Assembly (NCBI GenBank): GCA_038316435.1
Contig: JBBQAQ010000016.1
Span: 1-64,000, forward strand
From: JACJXF01 sp038316435
GTDB taxonomy: Bacteria > Bacteroidota > Bacteroidia > Bacteroidales > GCA-2748055
Reading direction: 5' to 3'
DNA length: 64,000 nucleotides
Positions 16,850-26,573 of the stretch are shown piece by piece. The notes under the pieces are model-generated. The model did no database searches. It saw only the letters and a program-made list of their open reading frames with translations, and was not told where the DNA came from. The stretch's first letter is position 1; the number at the start of each line of letters is the position of its first letter. Made by a program: the position numbers and the translations under genes.

Positions 16850-17947
16850 TTAAAACTTAAACACATAATCCAAATAAGGCACACCAAATGTAGTTCCATC
16901 AATTGATGGCACAGCCACTGCAAGATCGAAAGAGTTATTTTCTCCCATAATACGAAAACCAAAAGTAAATACTGATTTATACTTATACTCGTAATCATCT
17001 GTATATAAGGGATATATATTATCGTAATTTTTAGTGGCAAAAAACCAGTTTTCCGTAATCATCGCTACTTTGGGAGCTAGACGGACCATTCCTGATAGCG
17101 AAAACATAGGCCTTTTCGCCATATTCCATTTGATGGTCGAGGTACTATTAGATGATACTGGATCATACGTATAATCTTCCTCCTTCATAGCTCCCCATCC
17201 AGCATTAACCGTGAAACTGTTTTCGTTATTACCTATGGTTAAAGTTCCATATCCAACAGCTATTCCAAAGGGTATGTCGCTTATAATAGTTGTTGCAGCA
17301 AGGAGTCCTCCCCCCAGATATACTTTTTCGCCTACTTTGTATCCAAATTTTGGAGTAATAAAAAACATGAAGGGTATAACTACACCGCCTCCCATGGAGA
17401 AGTTATCGGAAACTCCAACCTGAACGCTATTTGCAAGGAGGTATGCATTCTGGTAATATCCTTCACCCTTTGCTAGTGGAATTGCCGATGGTCCGAAAAA
17501 ATACCTAGTGGGATGCGGATTGGTGAAGTAGTATCTGCCTCCTACCATTTGCTCTTTCTCCACTAACTTAATATCTCTAACCTTGCTATTTGAAATCGTA
17601 AGTTCACCAAGGCTCTCAGTTTTAAGCCTAACTTCAGTAGCATCATGGGAAACCAATATCCCTGTAAACGTCTTTCCGTCGTTAGTGGTCAGAATGCAAA
17701 GCTGATCACCGGAAAGCTCAATCATTTTAAGGATTTTTTTTGTTGGGATTGTGACTTTACCAATAGTAATATCTTCAAAGATTATTTCAGTGGAGGTTCT
17801 TTCCAAAATCTTCCCAGTAAGTGAGGTGTTATCATCAAGTTTAATCAGATAAGTTGATGTGGTATCAGTAGTAATAATTTGGGAAACCTCCTGTCCGCTT
17901 ACAACTGCGAAGCATGCAAATGCTGCCAAAATCATTAGTAATTTCAT
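16850..17947 (-). CDS. Exported protein with two SH3/Sm-like modules and a beta-barrel-like C-terminus
   Basis: 365 residues from ATG at 17947, where a signal peptide (MKLLMILAAFACFAVVSGQ) begins directly; the longer frame would put 14 charged residues before it. Residues about 33-78 and 80-125 are two similar small beta modules: YLIKLDDNTSLTGKILERTS with IPTKKI, and LTTNDGKTFTGILVSHDATE with ISNSKV. The remaining 240 residues alternate short strands with glycine turns (VSDNFSMGGGVVIPFMFFIT, VYLGGGLLAATTII) and end in aromatic VFKF, as outer-membrane barrels do. No known name. Inference: an outer-membrane protein with a periplasmic adaptor part. Likely first gene of a run with the amidohydrolase. 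Confidence 0.8.
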   Translation of the reverse strand: MKLLMILAAFACFAVVSGQEVSQIITTDTTSTYLIKLDDNTSLTGKILERTSTEIIFEDITIGKVTIPTKKILKMIELSGDQLCILTTNDGKTFTGILVSHDATEVRLKTESLGELTISNSKVRDIKLVEKEQMVGGRYYFTNPHPTRYFFGPSAIPLAKGEGYYQNAYLLANSVQVGVSDNFSMGGGVVIPFMFFITPKFGYKVGEKVYLGGGLLAATTIISDIPFGIAVGYGTLTIGNNENSFTVNAGWGAMKEEDYTYDPVSSNSTSTIKWNMAKRPMFSLSGMVRLAPKVAMITENWFFATKNYDNIYPLYTDDYEYKYKSVFTFGFRIMGENNSFDLAVAVPSIDGTTFGVPYLDYVFKF

Positions 17948-18160
17948 AATTCGTGTGTTAGTTGAAACTATAATTTTTAGTTCTATCACTTTATTTGAGA
18001 TGCAAGCTAAACTTTATTTTTTCGTTTTCAAAACTTTTTTTATACCTGTATACATATTGAACTGTTTATCTGTTAGTTATCAGCAAATAAGTCAGAAAAA
18101 TACCGGTTATGCAGGCGAAAAATATTATAGTTTTTCGTAAGTGATGAACGAAATACCAGA

Positions 18161-18203
18161 AAAACGCATTGTTTCCCACTTTCTCATGAGCGGGAAACAA
18201 TGC
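18161..18203 (-). terminator. Rho-independent terminator of the beta-propeller T9SS gene
   Basis: GCATTGTTTCCC at 18166-18177 pairs perfectly with GGGAAACAATGC at 18192-18203 around a 14-base loop. On the minus strand the stem is followed by GTTTTT. It sits 33 bases beyond the stop of the 18236-21427 gene. Confidence 0.8.
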
Positions 18204-18235
18204 GGTTATCAATTGTAATAAGCCTCACAGAAAAA

Positions 18236-21200
18236 TTATTCTACAATAAGTCTGGATTTAAATAATTTGTCTCCCTGTAATTCAATAATATAAACTCCCT
18301 GTTGAAGACCCTCTCTTAGAAGCTTATATTCACCTGATCTGATGTCTGTAACATGTTTTACCAGGGAGCCTCTGACATCAAACAATTTTAACTCATAGGA
18401 ACTATTTGTAGGGTTCTTCCATCTGATGGTCGATTCTGTTTTTAGCGGATTTGGGAAGACAGATAAAGCATTCAGAGCATTAATACTACTAATTCCGGTC
18501 GACTGCAAGCGGTTGTCTTCCAAATTAGATAATGAATGAACATAAGGACCGCTGCTTGCTTTTTTACCAAGTAATTCAGCCGGGTCGCAAGGATGCGATT
18601 TTCTAATAAGTACCTGATAGTATCGGCTGTCACCGGGGTTGTTATCGTTCCATTCGGTAAAGACACTCGAAACCGAATCGATCAATGTCAGTTTTAATGG
18701 ATCTGTACCACGGTATATAAAGTAATACTCTGGTTGCCAAATTTTACTCTCATCAATGTAATTCGTCCAGTCGAGAACTACTGTATTTGGTTTTATACCT
18801 GCTGCTGCTCCAAGTTGAATTGTTTGATGGTAAGCACTCTTTTCAGACTCATTCCCGCATGTATCAATAGATGAAATGGCATAACGTGCAGCAAGTGCAT
18901 CGGGAGCGGAAGTGTAATCAATATATTGGGAAATATCGGCCACAGAAACGTTTCCTACTGGCACGTAGGTGTTCCCGAATAGTTTGTATACATTATAGGA
19001 TGAAATACCGGAGTTATGGGTTCGTTCCCATACAATCATGTTTTTGCCGGATGAAACATCAACAGTTACCATACATATTTTCTCGTTTGCAAAGGGTTGG
19101 CTAATAGCAAGATTTATGCTTGGAGAATGGGCCTGACATTCACCATTATCAATAGTTGCATAATACTCACCTCCTTCAGACACCCATATTTCCTGGGTTC
19201 CGGTAATGCCATTATTCCAGGCCACCTGATATTGTAATAGTGGATCCTGATTATTAATAATTACTTGTAAATCTTGACTCTCGCCCGAACATACACTATG
19301 GTCACCTTCAAGATTCAGCGATACATTCGGTGCTTCCAGAACAACTACCTGTTTAATAACTTCAGTGGAGAGATCATCATTCATTACCGTAAGTTTTACA
19401 GTATAATTTCCTTTAGAGGGAAATTCAAATTCAGCATCTCTACTAGTAAATTCAATGGAACCATCATTGTTAATATCCCATGCATAGCTTGTAAGTTCAT
19501 CGGTTTTCGTGGATTGATTTGTCAACACGGTTGAACCAGGCAAACAGACTGTATTTGTAGAGAAATCGGCAACAGGCGTTTGCGGAACAAGTTTTGACAT
19601 TCCATTAAAACCAGTTGTTAACCAAACATTATTTGTACGGTCAATTACTATACCTCGCACATCATCTTCAATAAGTCCATCAGTTGTAGAATATTTGCGG
19701 AACTTCCCGTTATTGAATTTTGCAGCTCCGCCTGATCCTCCAATCCAAATATTTCCATTTAAATCGCAGGCAATAGTGCTTGCATTGATGCCCGGATACC
19801 AATTTTGGAAGATGCTTCCATCAAACTTCGTTAGTCCTGAGCAGACTACCCATAAATTATTTTGCTGGTCAAAAACCATCTTCCCTGCTGTATTCCAAGG
19901 TAATCCTTCAGTTTGTGTATAAGAATGCCAGCTCGAATTAGACTGGTCGTAATACCCGATTCCATTATCTCCGGTACTGAACCAAACTTTAGTCCCATTA
20001 ATGGCTACCCCTGTAACATTATTTGAAGTTAGCCCTCCCGGTGTCTGAACAAACCTGATCCAGAAAGTTCCATTACTCTTGCAAGAGAAAAGACCCTGAT
20101 TGGTAGCAATCCATACTCTGTCTGTGGCCACATCATATTTCAGATCTTGCACAACATCAGAAGCGTATGCATACGTTAAATCATCAGTATGCGAATAAAC
20201 ACTAGTGTTATTACTGCTGTTAAGTTTAAAAACCCTAAGTCGCTTGTCCGCGCCAGGCATCGCAGTAAATTTATTATCAGCATTGTCGATTGCAGAGCTC
20301 CTCATCCAATAAAAACTTGTTGCACTATTATTGCTTACTGAACTCCAGAATGACCCATCAAATTTAAGGGTATTGTCAAACTGACCCCACACAAATGCTT
20401 TGTTATTACTATCAAAAACTAAAGTCTCAACATGATTTGTGGGTAGTGCGTTAAGAAGAATTGGTGTTGTCCAGGAATTTGTTGCCTGATTAAGTTGTGA
20501 CAGTCCTTTGTAACTCCCCAGCCATACTTTACCCTGAGAATCAGACATAACATCCATAACCATATCATCATATGATCCGGATCTTCCAGAGCCAATAATT
20601 GGACCAAAACTTGCACCATCATACTTCATGATTCCTATTTCGGTTCCCATCCAGATATTTCCCAGGTTATCCTGCGACATCGAATTAATAGTAGGAACAG
20701 AACTCGTGAAATCTGTCCAAACGCCAGTATTATTATTGTACCTAAACAGACCGTCCCAGGTTCCCATCCAGATATTGTTGTTATTGTCTTTATGAAGACA
20801 GTATGGAGCTGAAGTAACATCAAAATAATTTCCAGGACCAGATACTTTTTCAATTTTTTCTGTGGCATCAATTTTCCATAAACCTGCACCATTAATTCCC
20901 GCTATGCTGGCCCAGATAGTTCCCATATCATCAGCCACTATGGATCCTACGCTTCGGTAAGGACCAAAGCCAAAATATTTCCATTCGTTATTTTTATATC
21001 GTAAAACTCCTCCGTTAACTCCAAACCATAAATCTCCATTTAAATCGGAAGTAATTGCTTCACAGTAATTTACCCAGGTGTTGTCGAGGTAAGTATAATT
21101 GGTCCATGTATTTCCGTCAAATTTTGAAATACCGCCGTTTTGGGTGCCAAACCAGTAATTGCCAAAAAAGTCGATAAACATTGTATTTACCGAATTTCTT

Positions 21201-21427
21201 GAAATGCCGCTGTTATCAGTATTAATAACCTTAACAAGCGAGCCGTCACTTTTTTTCCTTTTAAAGGCTCCGCCGGATGTTGAAACCCAGATATAATCTC
21301 CATCTTCTGTCAGGGAGTTGATCTGATTCATATCTGTATAATTCACAATCTTATACTGAGCGCTTGCAGTATTACTGTGAAATGCAGCCAGAAAGGCTAT
21401 CGTAAGTATAATGATCAATCTTTTCAT
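18236..21427 (-). CDS. Large secreted beta-propeller protein with PKD, Fn3-like and T9SS sorting domains
   Basis: 1063 residues with a signal peptide (to about residue 23). Residues about 27-620 are repeats of the two-component-regulator propeller type, each about 40-45 residues, with signatures such as GNYWFGTQNGGISKFDGNTW, DLWFGVNGGVLRYKNNEW and KVWLGSYKGLSQLNQATNSW. A PKD-like domain follows (SYAWDINNDGSIEF, FPSKGNYTVKLTV, about 660-720), then Ig/Fn3-like parts with ISSYNVYKLF, and a C-terminal T9SS domain (SVFPNPLKTESTIRWKNPTN, FDVRGSLVKHV, QQGVYIIELQGD). Known: these propellers are usually sensor domains of hybrid kinases; here there is no membrane span or kinase, so it is a surface or extracellular protein delivered by T9SS. 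Monocistronic with its own terminator. Binding target unknown. Confidence 0.9.
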   Translation of the reverse strand: MKRLIIILTIAFLAAFHSNTASAQYKIVNYTDMNQINSLTEDGDYIWVSTSGGAFKRKKSDGSLVKVINTDNSGISRNSVNTMFIDFFGNYWFGTQNGGISKFDGNTWTNYTYLDNTWVNYCEAITSDLNGDLWFGVNGGVLRYKNNEWKYFGFGPYRSVGSIVADDMGTIWASIAGINGAGLWKIDATEKIEKVSGPGNYFDVTSAPYCLHKDNNNNIWMGTWDGLFRYNNNTGVWTDFTSSVPTINSMSQDNLGNIWMGTEIGIMKYDGASFGPIIGSGRSGSYDDMVMDVMSDSQGKVWLGSYKGLSQLNQATNSWTTPILLNALPTNHVETLVFDSNNKAFVWGQFDNTLKFDGSFWSSVSNNSATSFYWMRSSAIDNADNKFTAMPGADKRLRVFKLNSSNNTSVYSHTDDLTYAYASDVVQDLKYDVATDRVWIATNQGLFSCKSNGTFWIRFVQTPGGLTSNNVTGVAINGTKVWFSTGDNGIGYYDQSNSSWHSYTQTEGLPWNTAGKMVFDQQNNLWVVCSGLTKFDGSIFQNWYPGINASTIACDLNGNIWIGGSGGAAKFNNGKFRKYSTTDGLIEDDVRGIVIDRTNNVWLTTGFNGMSKLVPQTPVADFSTNTVCLPGSTVLTNQSTKTDELTSYAWDINNDGSIEFTSRDAEFEFPSKGNYTVKLTVMNDDLSTEVIKQVVVLEAPNVSLNLEGDHSVCSGESQDLQVIINNQDPLLQYQVAWNNGITGTQEIWVSEGGEYYATIDNGECQAHSPSINLAISQPFANEKICMVTVDVSSGKNMIVWERTHNSGISSYNVYKLFGNTYVPVGNVSVADISQYIDYTSAPDALAARYAISSIDTCGNESEKSAYHQTIQLGAAAGIKPNTVVLDWTNYIDESKIWQPEYYFIYRGTDPLKLTLIDSVSSVFTEWNDNNPGDSRYYQVLIRKSHPCDPAELLGKKASSGPYVHSLSNLEDNRLQSTGISSINALNALSVFPNPLKTESTIRWKNPTNSSYELKLFDVRGSLVKHVTDIRSGEYKLLREGLQQGVYIIELQGDKLFKSRLIVE

Positions 21428-21717
21428 GCCCAGATATTTTTAAATTAAGTTGCTAAAATAAACTATTTGAATAAAGATTTCAATTTTGAACGCATCAGAG
21501 TGACCAATGTTCAAAAAAAAGGTATGAAACATATACCATTAAAGTCTTTTATATAGACATTCATTCCTCTTAAACTGTTGCACGGATTTTCATATTTTAT
21601 AAATGCTCTTTTTTGAAGAATTTCCGAGAATGCCAGAATGTCAAATTAACTGATCTTGCAATAATTTTGGATAAAAGACGTTTATAATTCTTACATTTAC
21701 ACTGCTTAAAAAACTCC

Positions 21718-23172
21718 ATGCGAATACTTAAAATTCTTCTGCTCCTGCCATTGCTCCTCTATATGCTATCATGTCAGAGAGAAGGTTTTATTACCGATAA
21801 CAGCGCTAAACTCAACTTTTCTGTTGATACGGTTTATTTCGACACTGTCTTTACCACATTGAGCACTGTCACCCGACGTTTTACAGTTAAAAATCCCTAT
21901 AGTGAATTTATAAAAATTTCATCTGCAAAACTTGCCAAAGGTAATAATTCAGTTTACAGGATTAATTTCGACGGGTTATCCGGGACTGAGTTCGAAAACA
22001 TTGAAATTGCCCCTAAAGACAGCCTTTTTATTTTTGTTGATGCTACCCTCGATCCCAATAGCAGCAATGGAATTCTTCTACAACAGGATTCAATCGTATT
22101 CATTACTAACAATAATATTCAGGATATCGATCTGGTTGCTTGGGGACAAGATGTTCATATTCTGAGGGATTCTCTAATTAATACGCAGACCTGGACAGCG
22201 GATAAACCTTATCTGATTCTTGATCGGGTGTTACTTGATTCAGCTCAAATTCTTACCATTGATCCGGGCACTAAAATCTACTTTCACAGGGATTCATACC
22301 TCTTAATTGCAGGTACCATGCTGGTTAATGGCACGTTGGAAAATCCTGTAAGTTTTAGTGGCGATAGGTTGGAGCACATGTATGAGGATATTCCTGGACA
22401 GTGGACGGGCATTATTTTTTATCCCTGGAGTAATGGCAATATCATTGATTATGCGGAAATCCGGGGTGGATTAGTAGGCATGGTCCTACAATCGTCGTTT
22501 GATGACATCTCCAAAGTTGATCTTGAAATCAAAAACTCTAAAATACAGCATATAAGCTCTTATGGTATTCGCGCTGCGTATTCGAAAATTAAAGGTTTCA
22601 ACAATCTGATTACTAATTGCGGCGTAAGCGCTATTGCTCTTGAAGGTGGCGGAAATTATGAATTTTATCAATCTACTATTGCGAACTGGTTTACTTATAA
22701 CACCCGAAAAACTCCTTCGGTAATCATGACCAATTATGCTATTCTTACTGACAGCAATGGAGTGCAACATGAAGAAATCAGGGATCTGGAAAAGGCTACA
22801 TTCGGGAATTGTATAATATATGGAGATTATACTACAGAAATATACTGGAGCAAAAGTGAAACTCTGGAAAGGCAGATGGAATACAGTTTTGAGAACTGCC
22901 TTGTAAAAGTCGACACAGGCAAAAACCGTTTAGCGGATGATTCTCATTTTATAAATTGTATAAACTACAAAGATCCTATGTTTCTGAAGTTGAATCCCGC
23001 TGAATTTGAAGCATACGATTTCCATTTCGATACCCTCGAAAACAGAATTTCTCCTGCCCGTGATTTCGGTAAAATATCCATTGGAGCCGATTATCCGCTT
23101 GATCTTGATGGGGAATCACGACTTACCGATGGAAAGCCAGATATAGGCGCGTATGAATTTTTATTGCCCTGA
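21718..23172 (+). CDS. Lipoprotein with right-handed beta-helix fold
   Basis: 484 residues. Lipoprotein signal MRILKILLLLPLLLYMLSC, Cys19. The first 130 residues form an immunoglobulin-like domain around VDTVYFDTVFTTLSTVTRRF, a very common Bacteroidota pattern, and the centre has the beta-helix-like stretch ILTIDPGTKIYFHRDSYLLI, GTLENPVSFSG and GQWTGIIFYP, which repeats hydrophobic faces. The end, DIGAYEF, is the typical closing strand of parallel beta-helix proteins. No catalytic residues can be named; it probably binds a polysaccharide or other surface ligand. Its stop is 45 bases before the next lipoprotein gene on the same strand. Confidence 0.85.
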   Translation: MRILKILLLLPLLLYMLSCQREGFITDNSAKLNFSVDTVYFDTVFTTLSTVTRRFTVKNPYSEFIKISSAKLAKGNNSVYRINFDGLSGTEFENIEIAPKDSLFIFVDATLDPNSSNGILLQQDSIVFITNNNIQDIDLVAWGQDVHILRDSLINTQTWTADKPYLILDRVLLDSAQILTIDPGTKIYFHRDSYLLIAGTMLVNGTLENPVSFSGDRLEHMYEDIPGQWTGIIFYPWSNGNIIDYAEIRGGLVGMVLQSSFDDISKVDLEIKNSKIQHISSYGIRAAYSKIKGFNNLITNCGVSAIALEGGGNYEFYQSTIANWFTYNTRKTPSVIMTNYAILTDSNGVQHEEIRDLEKATFGNCIIYGDYTTEIYWSKSETLERQMEYSFENCLVKVDTGKNRLADDSHFINCINYKDPMFLKLNPAEFEAYDFHFDTLENRISPARDFGKISIGADYPLDLDGESRLTDGKPDIGAYEFLLP

Positions 23173-23217
23173 TAGCTGATTTTTCAGTTTTCACATCATT
23201 AAGGGATAAAACATCCC

Positions 23218-24270
23218 GTGAAAAAATCTATTTTACTTATTTCGTTTGCTTTTTTGGCATTTTCTTGTCAAAAACCACCGACTGGTTTTGTGCCCGAAGA
23301 AAACGCTGGTGAGGCCTGTCGTATCATGTTTTGGAATGCAGAGAACCTTTTCGATTGCCGAAATGATAGTCTTACTCAGGATGAAGAATTTCTGCCGAAT
23401 GGCGTCAGATCCTGGACCCTCGCCCGCTACAAACAGAAAATTAACAATATGTATAAGGTCTTTATTGCAGCAGGTGACTGGAATCCACCCGATCTGATTG
23501 GCCTTTGTGAGATCGAAAACAAAAGTGTTTTATATGACCTTGTGAAAAATTCTCCGTTTTCATATTATAATTACAGGTTTATTCATTACGATTCACCCGA
23601 CAGGCGGGGGATTGATGTTGCATTGCTTTATAATCCCTCAACAATTGTTGTTTTAAGTGACACTGCAATCACGGTCTCTTTATCCGCTGAAACAAGTTCA
23701 GTAACCAGAGATATTTTGTTTGCACGTGTTAAAATTATCACGGGGGATACACTTTCAGTTTTCATAAACCACTGGCCCTCAAAGTATGGAGGAGCAGGGA
23801 TTACAGAGGATCTGAGGGAGTCTGTTGCAAACACCTTATCTAAAAATATCAATAAGCTTTTGGATAAAAATCCCTATGAAAAAATTATTATCATGGGAGA
23901 TTTTAACGATCCTCCTGAAAGCAGCTCTCTCGCAATTCTTGCAAACAAGAAGTACCCGACTGCAAGCAATGAGAGTCAAACATTGGTAAATCTCGCAAAA
24001 GATTATACCGATCCGATACCCGGATCATATAAATTCGATGGAACCTGGCAATTAATAGATCAGATTCTGGTAAGCAATAATCTCGTAACAAATAGAGGTG
24101 CAACATGTTTAAAACCAAATAGTTTCAGAGTTTTCGCGCCGCCATTTCTTTTAGAGAGGGATGAAAAATACGGTGGCAGCAAGCCTTTCAGAACTTACAC
24201 TGGTTTTATTTATCACGGGGGATTCAGCGATCACCTTCCGATAATTCTAGATTTGTTTGCAGGGCAATAA
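23218..24270 (+). CDS. Endonuclease/exonuclease/phosphatase-family lipoprotein
   Basis: 350 residues from a GTG at 23218 that directly starts a lipoprotein signal (KKSILLISFAFLAFSC, Cys17). The EEP fold is complete: MFWNAENLFDCRNDS with the Asn and Asp of the active site, LIGLCEIENKSVLYDL (metal-binding Glu), DRRGIDVALLYNP, HWPSKYGG (His), IIMGDFNDPPESSS (Asp, Asn) and GGFSDHLPIILDL (Asp-His pair). Such enzymes cut phosphodiester bonds in nucleic acids or phospholipids; exported versions may scavenge phosphate or nucleotides. Substrate not determinable. The gene is followed after 53 bases by the short transposable element, whose hairpin may end its transcript. Confidence 0.88.
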   Translation: MKKSILLISFAFLAFSCQKPPTGFVPEENAGEACRIMFWNAENLFDCRNDSLTQDEEFLPNGVRSWTLARYKQKINNMYKVFIAAGDWNPPDLIGLCEIENKSVLYDLVKNSPFSYYNYRFIHYDSPDRRGIDVALLYNPSTIVVLSDTAITVSLSAETSSVTRDILFARVKIITGDTLSVFINHWPSKYGGAGITEDLRESVANTLSKNINKLLDKNPYEKIIIMGDFNDPPESSSLAILANKKYPTASNESQTLVNLAKDYTDPIPGSYKFDGTWQLIDQILVSNNLVTNRGATCLKPNSFRVFAPPFLLERDEKYGGSKPFRTYTGFIYHGGFSDHLPIILDLFAGQ

Positions 24271-24323
24271 AGCTTTGAATGGTTGAGGCTTGAAGAAAGA
24301 AATTAATATTCCAAATTATGATG

Positions 24324-24447
24324 CAATGTCGTTGACTTAAGGGTGTCCGAAATCTTCAAAAATCAGCCCCACCCCAACCTCCCGAGTTCGGGAGGTTGGG
24401 GTGGGGCATTTTTTAGAATCGGAAAATTCCTTAAGTCAACGACATTG
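24324..24447. mobile_element. Non-autonomous transposable element, short copy (124 bp)
   Basis: The ends CAATGTCGTTGACTTAAG and CTTAAGTCAACGACATTG are perfect 18-bp inverted repeats. The element is flanked by a perfect 10-bp direct repeat, AATTATGATG, at 24314-24323 and 24448-24457. Its centre is one long near-perfect palindrome, GCCCCACCCCAACCTCCCGA and its complement, with T runs outside the arms on both strands. Compared with the copy at 5781-6037 it is reversed and lacks about 130 bp of the centre. It sits between two convergent genes. Confidence 0.88.
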
Positions 24448-24462
24448 AATTATGATGATGCA

Positions 24463-25920
24463 TTATTCCTCCGACAATCCATTGCTTTCATGAAACAATT
24501 TTAATTCTTCCTTCGAAACTTTAACCTCCAAACCAAGCTCTTTTCCTTTTTTGGACATCAAATCCCATGCTGCGTCAAAATCATTTGAAATGAGGCCATC
24601 CAGAATTGCGTCTTTTAAATGATTTTTAATAACCCCTATTTCTCTGCAAGGCTTTATATCAAAAGCCTTCTGCACATCATCTCCACTAATTGGGGGCTGA
24701 AAATTCCTGATAGAATCACGTTGTTCGAGTTCTATCATTTTCTCTCTTACTTTCTGAAAATTGGAAAGATGTCTTTTTACAGTTTCGGGATTTTTAGAGG
24801 TTATATCCGCTTCACAGAGAGTCATCAAATCTTCAATATCCTCCCCTGCATCAAAAAGCAAGCGCCTTACAGCCGAATCGGTTACAATTTCCTGTGAAAG
24901 CACAATAGGTCTGAGGTGCAACATCACCAGCTTCTGAACATACTTCATTGTTTCATGAAGTGGGAGTTTTAAACGCCTGAAAATGGATGGAACGATTTTC
25001 GAACCTAAGAACTCATGCCCATGAAAGGTCCAGCCAATCTCAGGTTCGTACTTTTTTGTAAGTGGTTTTGCAATATCATGCAAAATAGCCGACCAGCGTA
25101 ACCACAGATTATCAGAAACCGCAGCAACATTGTCGAGTACTTTAAGTGTGTGGTAGAAATTGTCCTTGTGGCGCTGTCCACCAGACTCATCTATTCCTTT
25201 TAAAGCCTGAAATTCGGAAAAAAAAACTTCAAGCAATCCTGTTGCCTCAAGCATTATAAACCCAGCTGAAGGTTTGGGTGAAAGTATGATTTTATTCAAT
25301 TCATCAGTTATACGTTCGGCAGAAACAATACTTAATCTGTGTCGGTTTTCACGTATCGATTCAAAGCAACTTTTCTCGATCTGAAACCCTAACTGACTGG
25401 CAAAGCGAATTGCCCTCATCATCCGAAGTGGATCATCTGAAAACGTGGTGTTTGGATCAAGCGGGGTGCGAATAATTTTTGCATTTATGTCGTCGATTCC
25501 TCCAAAAGGATCGTTCAACTTGCCGTAATCTTCCTTGTTAAGACTAATAGCCATTGCATTGATTGTAAAATCCCTTCGGTTCTGATCATCTTCCAGACTC
25601 CCGTTTTCTACAATGGGTTTTCTCGAATCGTGCCGGTAGGATTCTTTCCTCGCACCTACAAACTCCACCTCAAAATCTCCGGATCTGAGCATGGCCGTTC
25701 CAAAGTTTTTAAATACAGAAAGCTTTTTCTTACCTGTGCGTTGCGCAACTTTTTCCGCAAAGTCAATCCCGCTCCCCAATACTACAATGTCAATATCCTT
25801 TGAAGGTCGTTTAAGGATACTATCCCTCACAAACCCTCCAATTACAAATACTTTTACATTTTCCTCCGCCGCAATGTCAGAAATCGTCTTAAAAACCGGT
25901 GCATTCAGACATTCCTTCAT
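24463..25920 (-). CDS. CCA-adding tRNA nucleotidyltransferase with HD domain
   Basis: 485 residues from ATG at 25920 (a TTG 12 codons upstream is weaker). The nucleotidyltransferase motif is KVFVIGGFVRDSILKRPSKD followed by IDIVVLG (GGxVRD plus DxD), then RRDFTINAMAISL, DPLRMMRAIRFASQLGFQ (ERxxxD-type nucleotide binding), and in the C-terminal part an HD domain: WSAILHDIAKPLTKK (residues about 275-300) with an HGHEFLGSKIV follow-up. Together these are the bacterial class II CCA enzyme fused to an HD phosphohydrolase, as in E. coli Cca. It repairs or adds the 3-prime CCA of tRNAs; the HD part may have 2-prime,3-prime-cyclic phosphatase activity. Its 3-prime end converges on the transposable element. 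Confidence 0.92.
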   Translation of the reverse strand: MKECLNAPVFKTISDIAAEENVKVFVIGGFVRDSILKRPSKDIDIVVLGSGIDFAEKVAQRTGKKKLSVFKNFGTAMLRSGDFEVEFVGARKESYRHDSRKPIVENGSLEDDQNRRDFTINAMAISLNKEDYGKLNDPFGGIDDINAKIIRTPLDPNTTFSDDPLRMMRAIRFASQLGFQIEKSCFESIRENRHRLSIVSAERITDELNKIILSPKPSAGFIMLEATGLLEVFFSEFQALKGIDESGGQRHKDNFYHTLKVLDNVAAVSDNLWLRWSAILHDIAKPLTKKYEPEIGWTFHGHEFLGSKIVPSIFRRLKLPLHETMKYVQKLVMLHLRPIVLSQEIVTDSAVRRLLFDAGEDIEDLMTLCEADITSKNPETVKRHLSNFQKVREKMIELEQRDSIRNFQPPISGDDVQKAFDIKPCREIGVIKNHLKDAILDGLISNDFDAAWDLMSKKGKELGLEVKVSKEELKLFHESNGLSEE

Positions 25921-26105
25921 ATATAGATATGACAATTTGTTCGTAGTGTGTGACAAAATTACAATTATTTGTCAGAAATTGGTGTAGAAATGGAAATATT
26001 GGGGATGGTATGGTATTTGAAAAACATAGATATCACTTAAACAAGTAATTGAAAATTATGTTTTTAATCTTTCTTTAATCTAATTACAAAACAAATACAC
26101 ACAAA

Positions 26106-26462
26106 ATGATTGAACACTTAACTCTGGATACTTTTAAAGAAAAAGTATTCAATTTCACCGACAATAAAGAATGGAAATTTGAAGGACAGATTCCATGTAT
26201 CATTGATTTTTACGCCGATTGGTGTGGTCCCTGCAAGATGGTAGCCCCTATTCTTGAAGAACTTTCCAAAGAATATGACGGAAAGCTTAATGTTTATAAA
26301 ATAAACACTGAAGATCAGCGTGAATTGGCTGGTATATTTGGCGTTCAGAGCATTCCTTCTCTACTGTTTGTTCCTAAAGAAGGTCAGCCACAGATGGCAA
26401 TGGGAGCATTACCAAAAGAAACCTTTATTCAGGCTTTTAAAGATGTGCTTTTGGTAGAGTAA
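26106..26462 (+). CDS. Thioredoxin
   Basis: 118 residues. WCGPC at residues 39-43 is the standard active site, PCIIDFYADW precedes it as the central strand, and SIPSLLF gives the cis-proline. There is one extra cysteine at position 31 and a slightly longer N-terminus (about 25 residues before the fold) than E. coli TrxA, as in many Bacteroidota thioredoxins. No signal peptide, so it should be cytoplasmic and reduce protein disulfides. It is a single gene, divergent from the CCA enzyme and 100 bases before the riboswitch promoter. Confidence 0.92.
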   Translation: MIEHLTLDTFKEKVFNFTDNKEWKFEGQIPCIIDFYADWCGPCKMVAPILEELSKEYDGKLNVYKINTEDQRELAGIFGVQSIPSLLFVPKEGQPQMAMGALPKETFIQAFKDVLLVE

Positions 26463-26527
26463 TTAAATAGTTTTAGTTGCTGATACATTTGAATTCAAAA
26501 CTTCAAATATACTAAGCAGTTTTTCTT

Positions 26528-26557
26528 TTGCTAGTCTATAATTTTTTCATAGCTTTG
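26528..26557 (+). promoter_or_regulatory. Bacteroidota-type promoter for the TPP-riboswitch transcript
   Basis: TTG at 26528-26530 and TAGCTTTG at 26550-26557 are separated by exactly 19 bases, matching the known Bacteroidota consensus (TTG, 19-21 bases, TAnnTTTG). Transcription should begin around 26563-26566, a few bases ahead of the TPP aptamer. Confidence 0.75.
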
Positions 26558-26573
26558 CGATAATTATTCAAAC

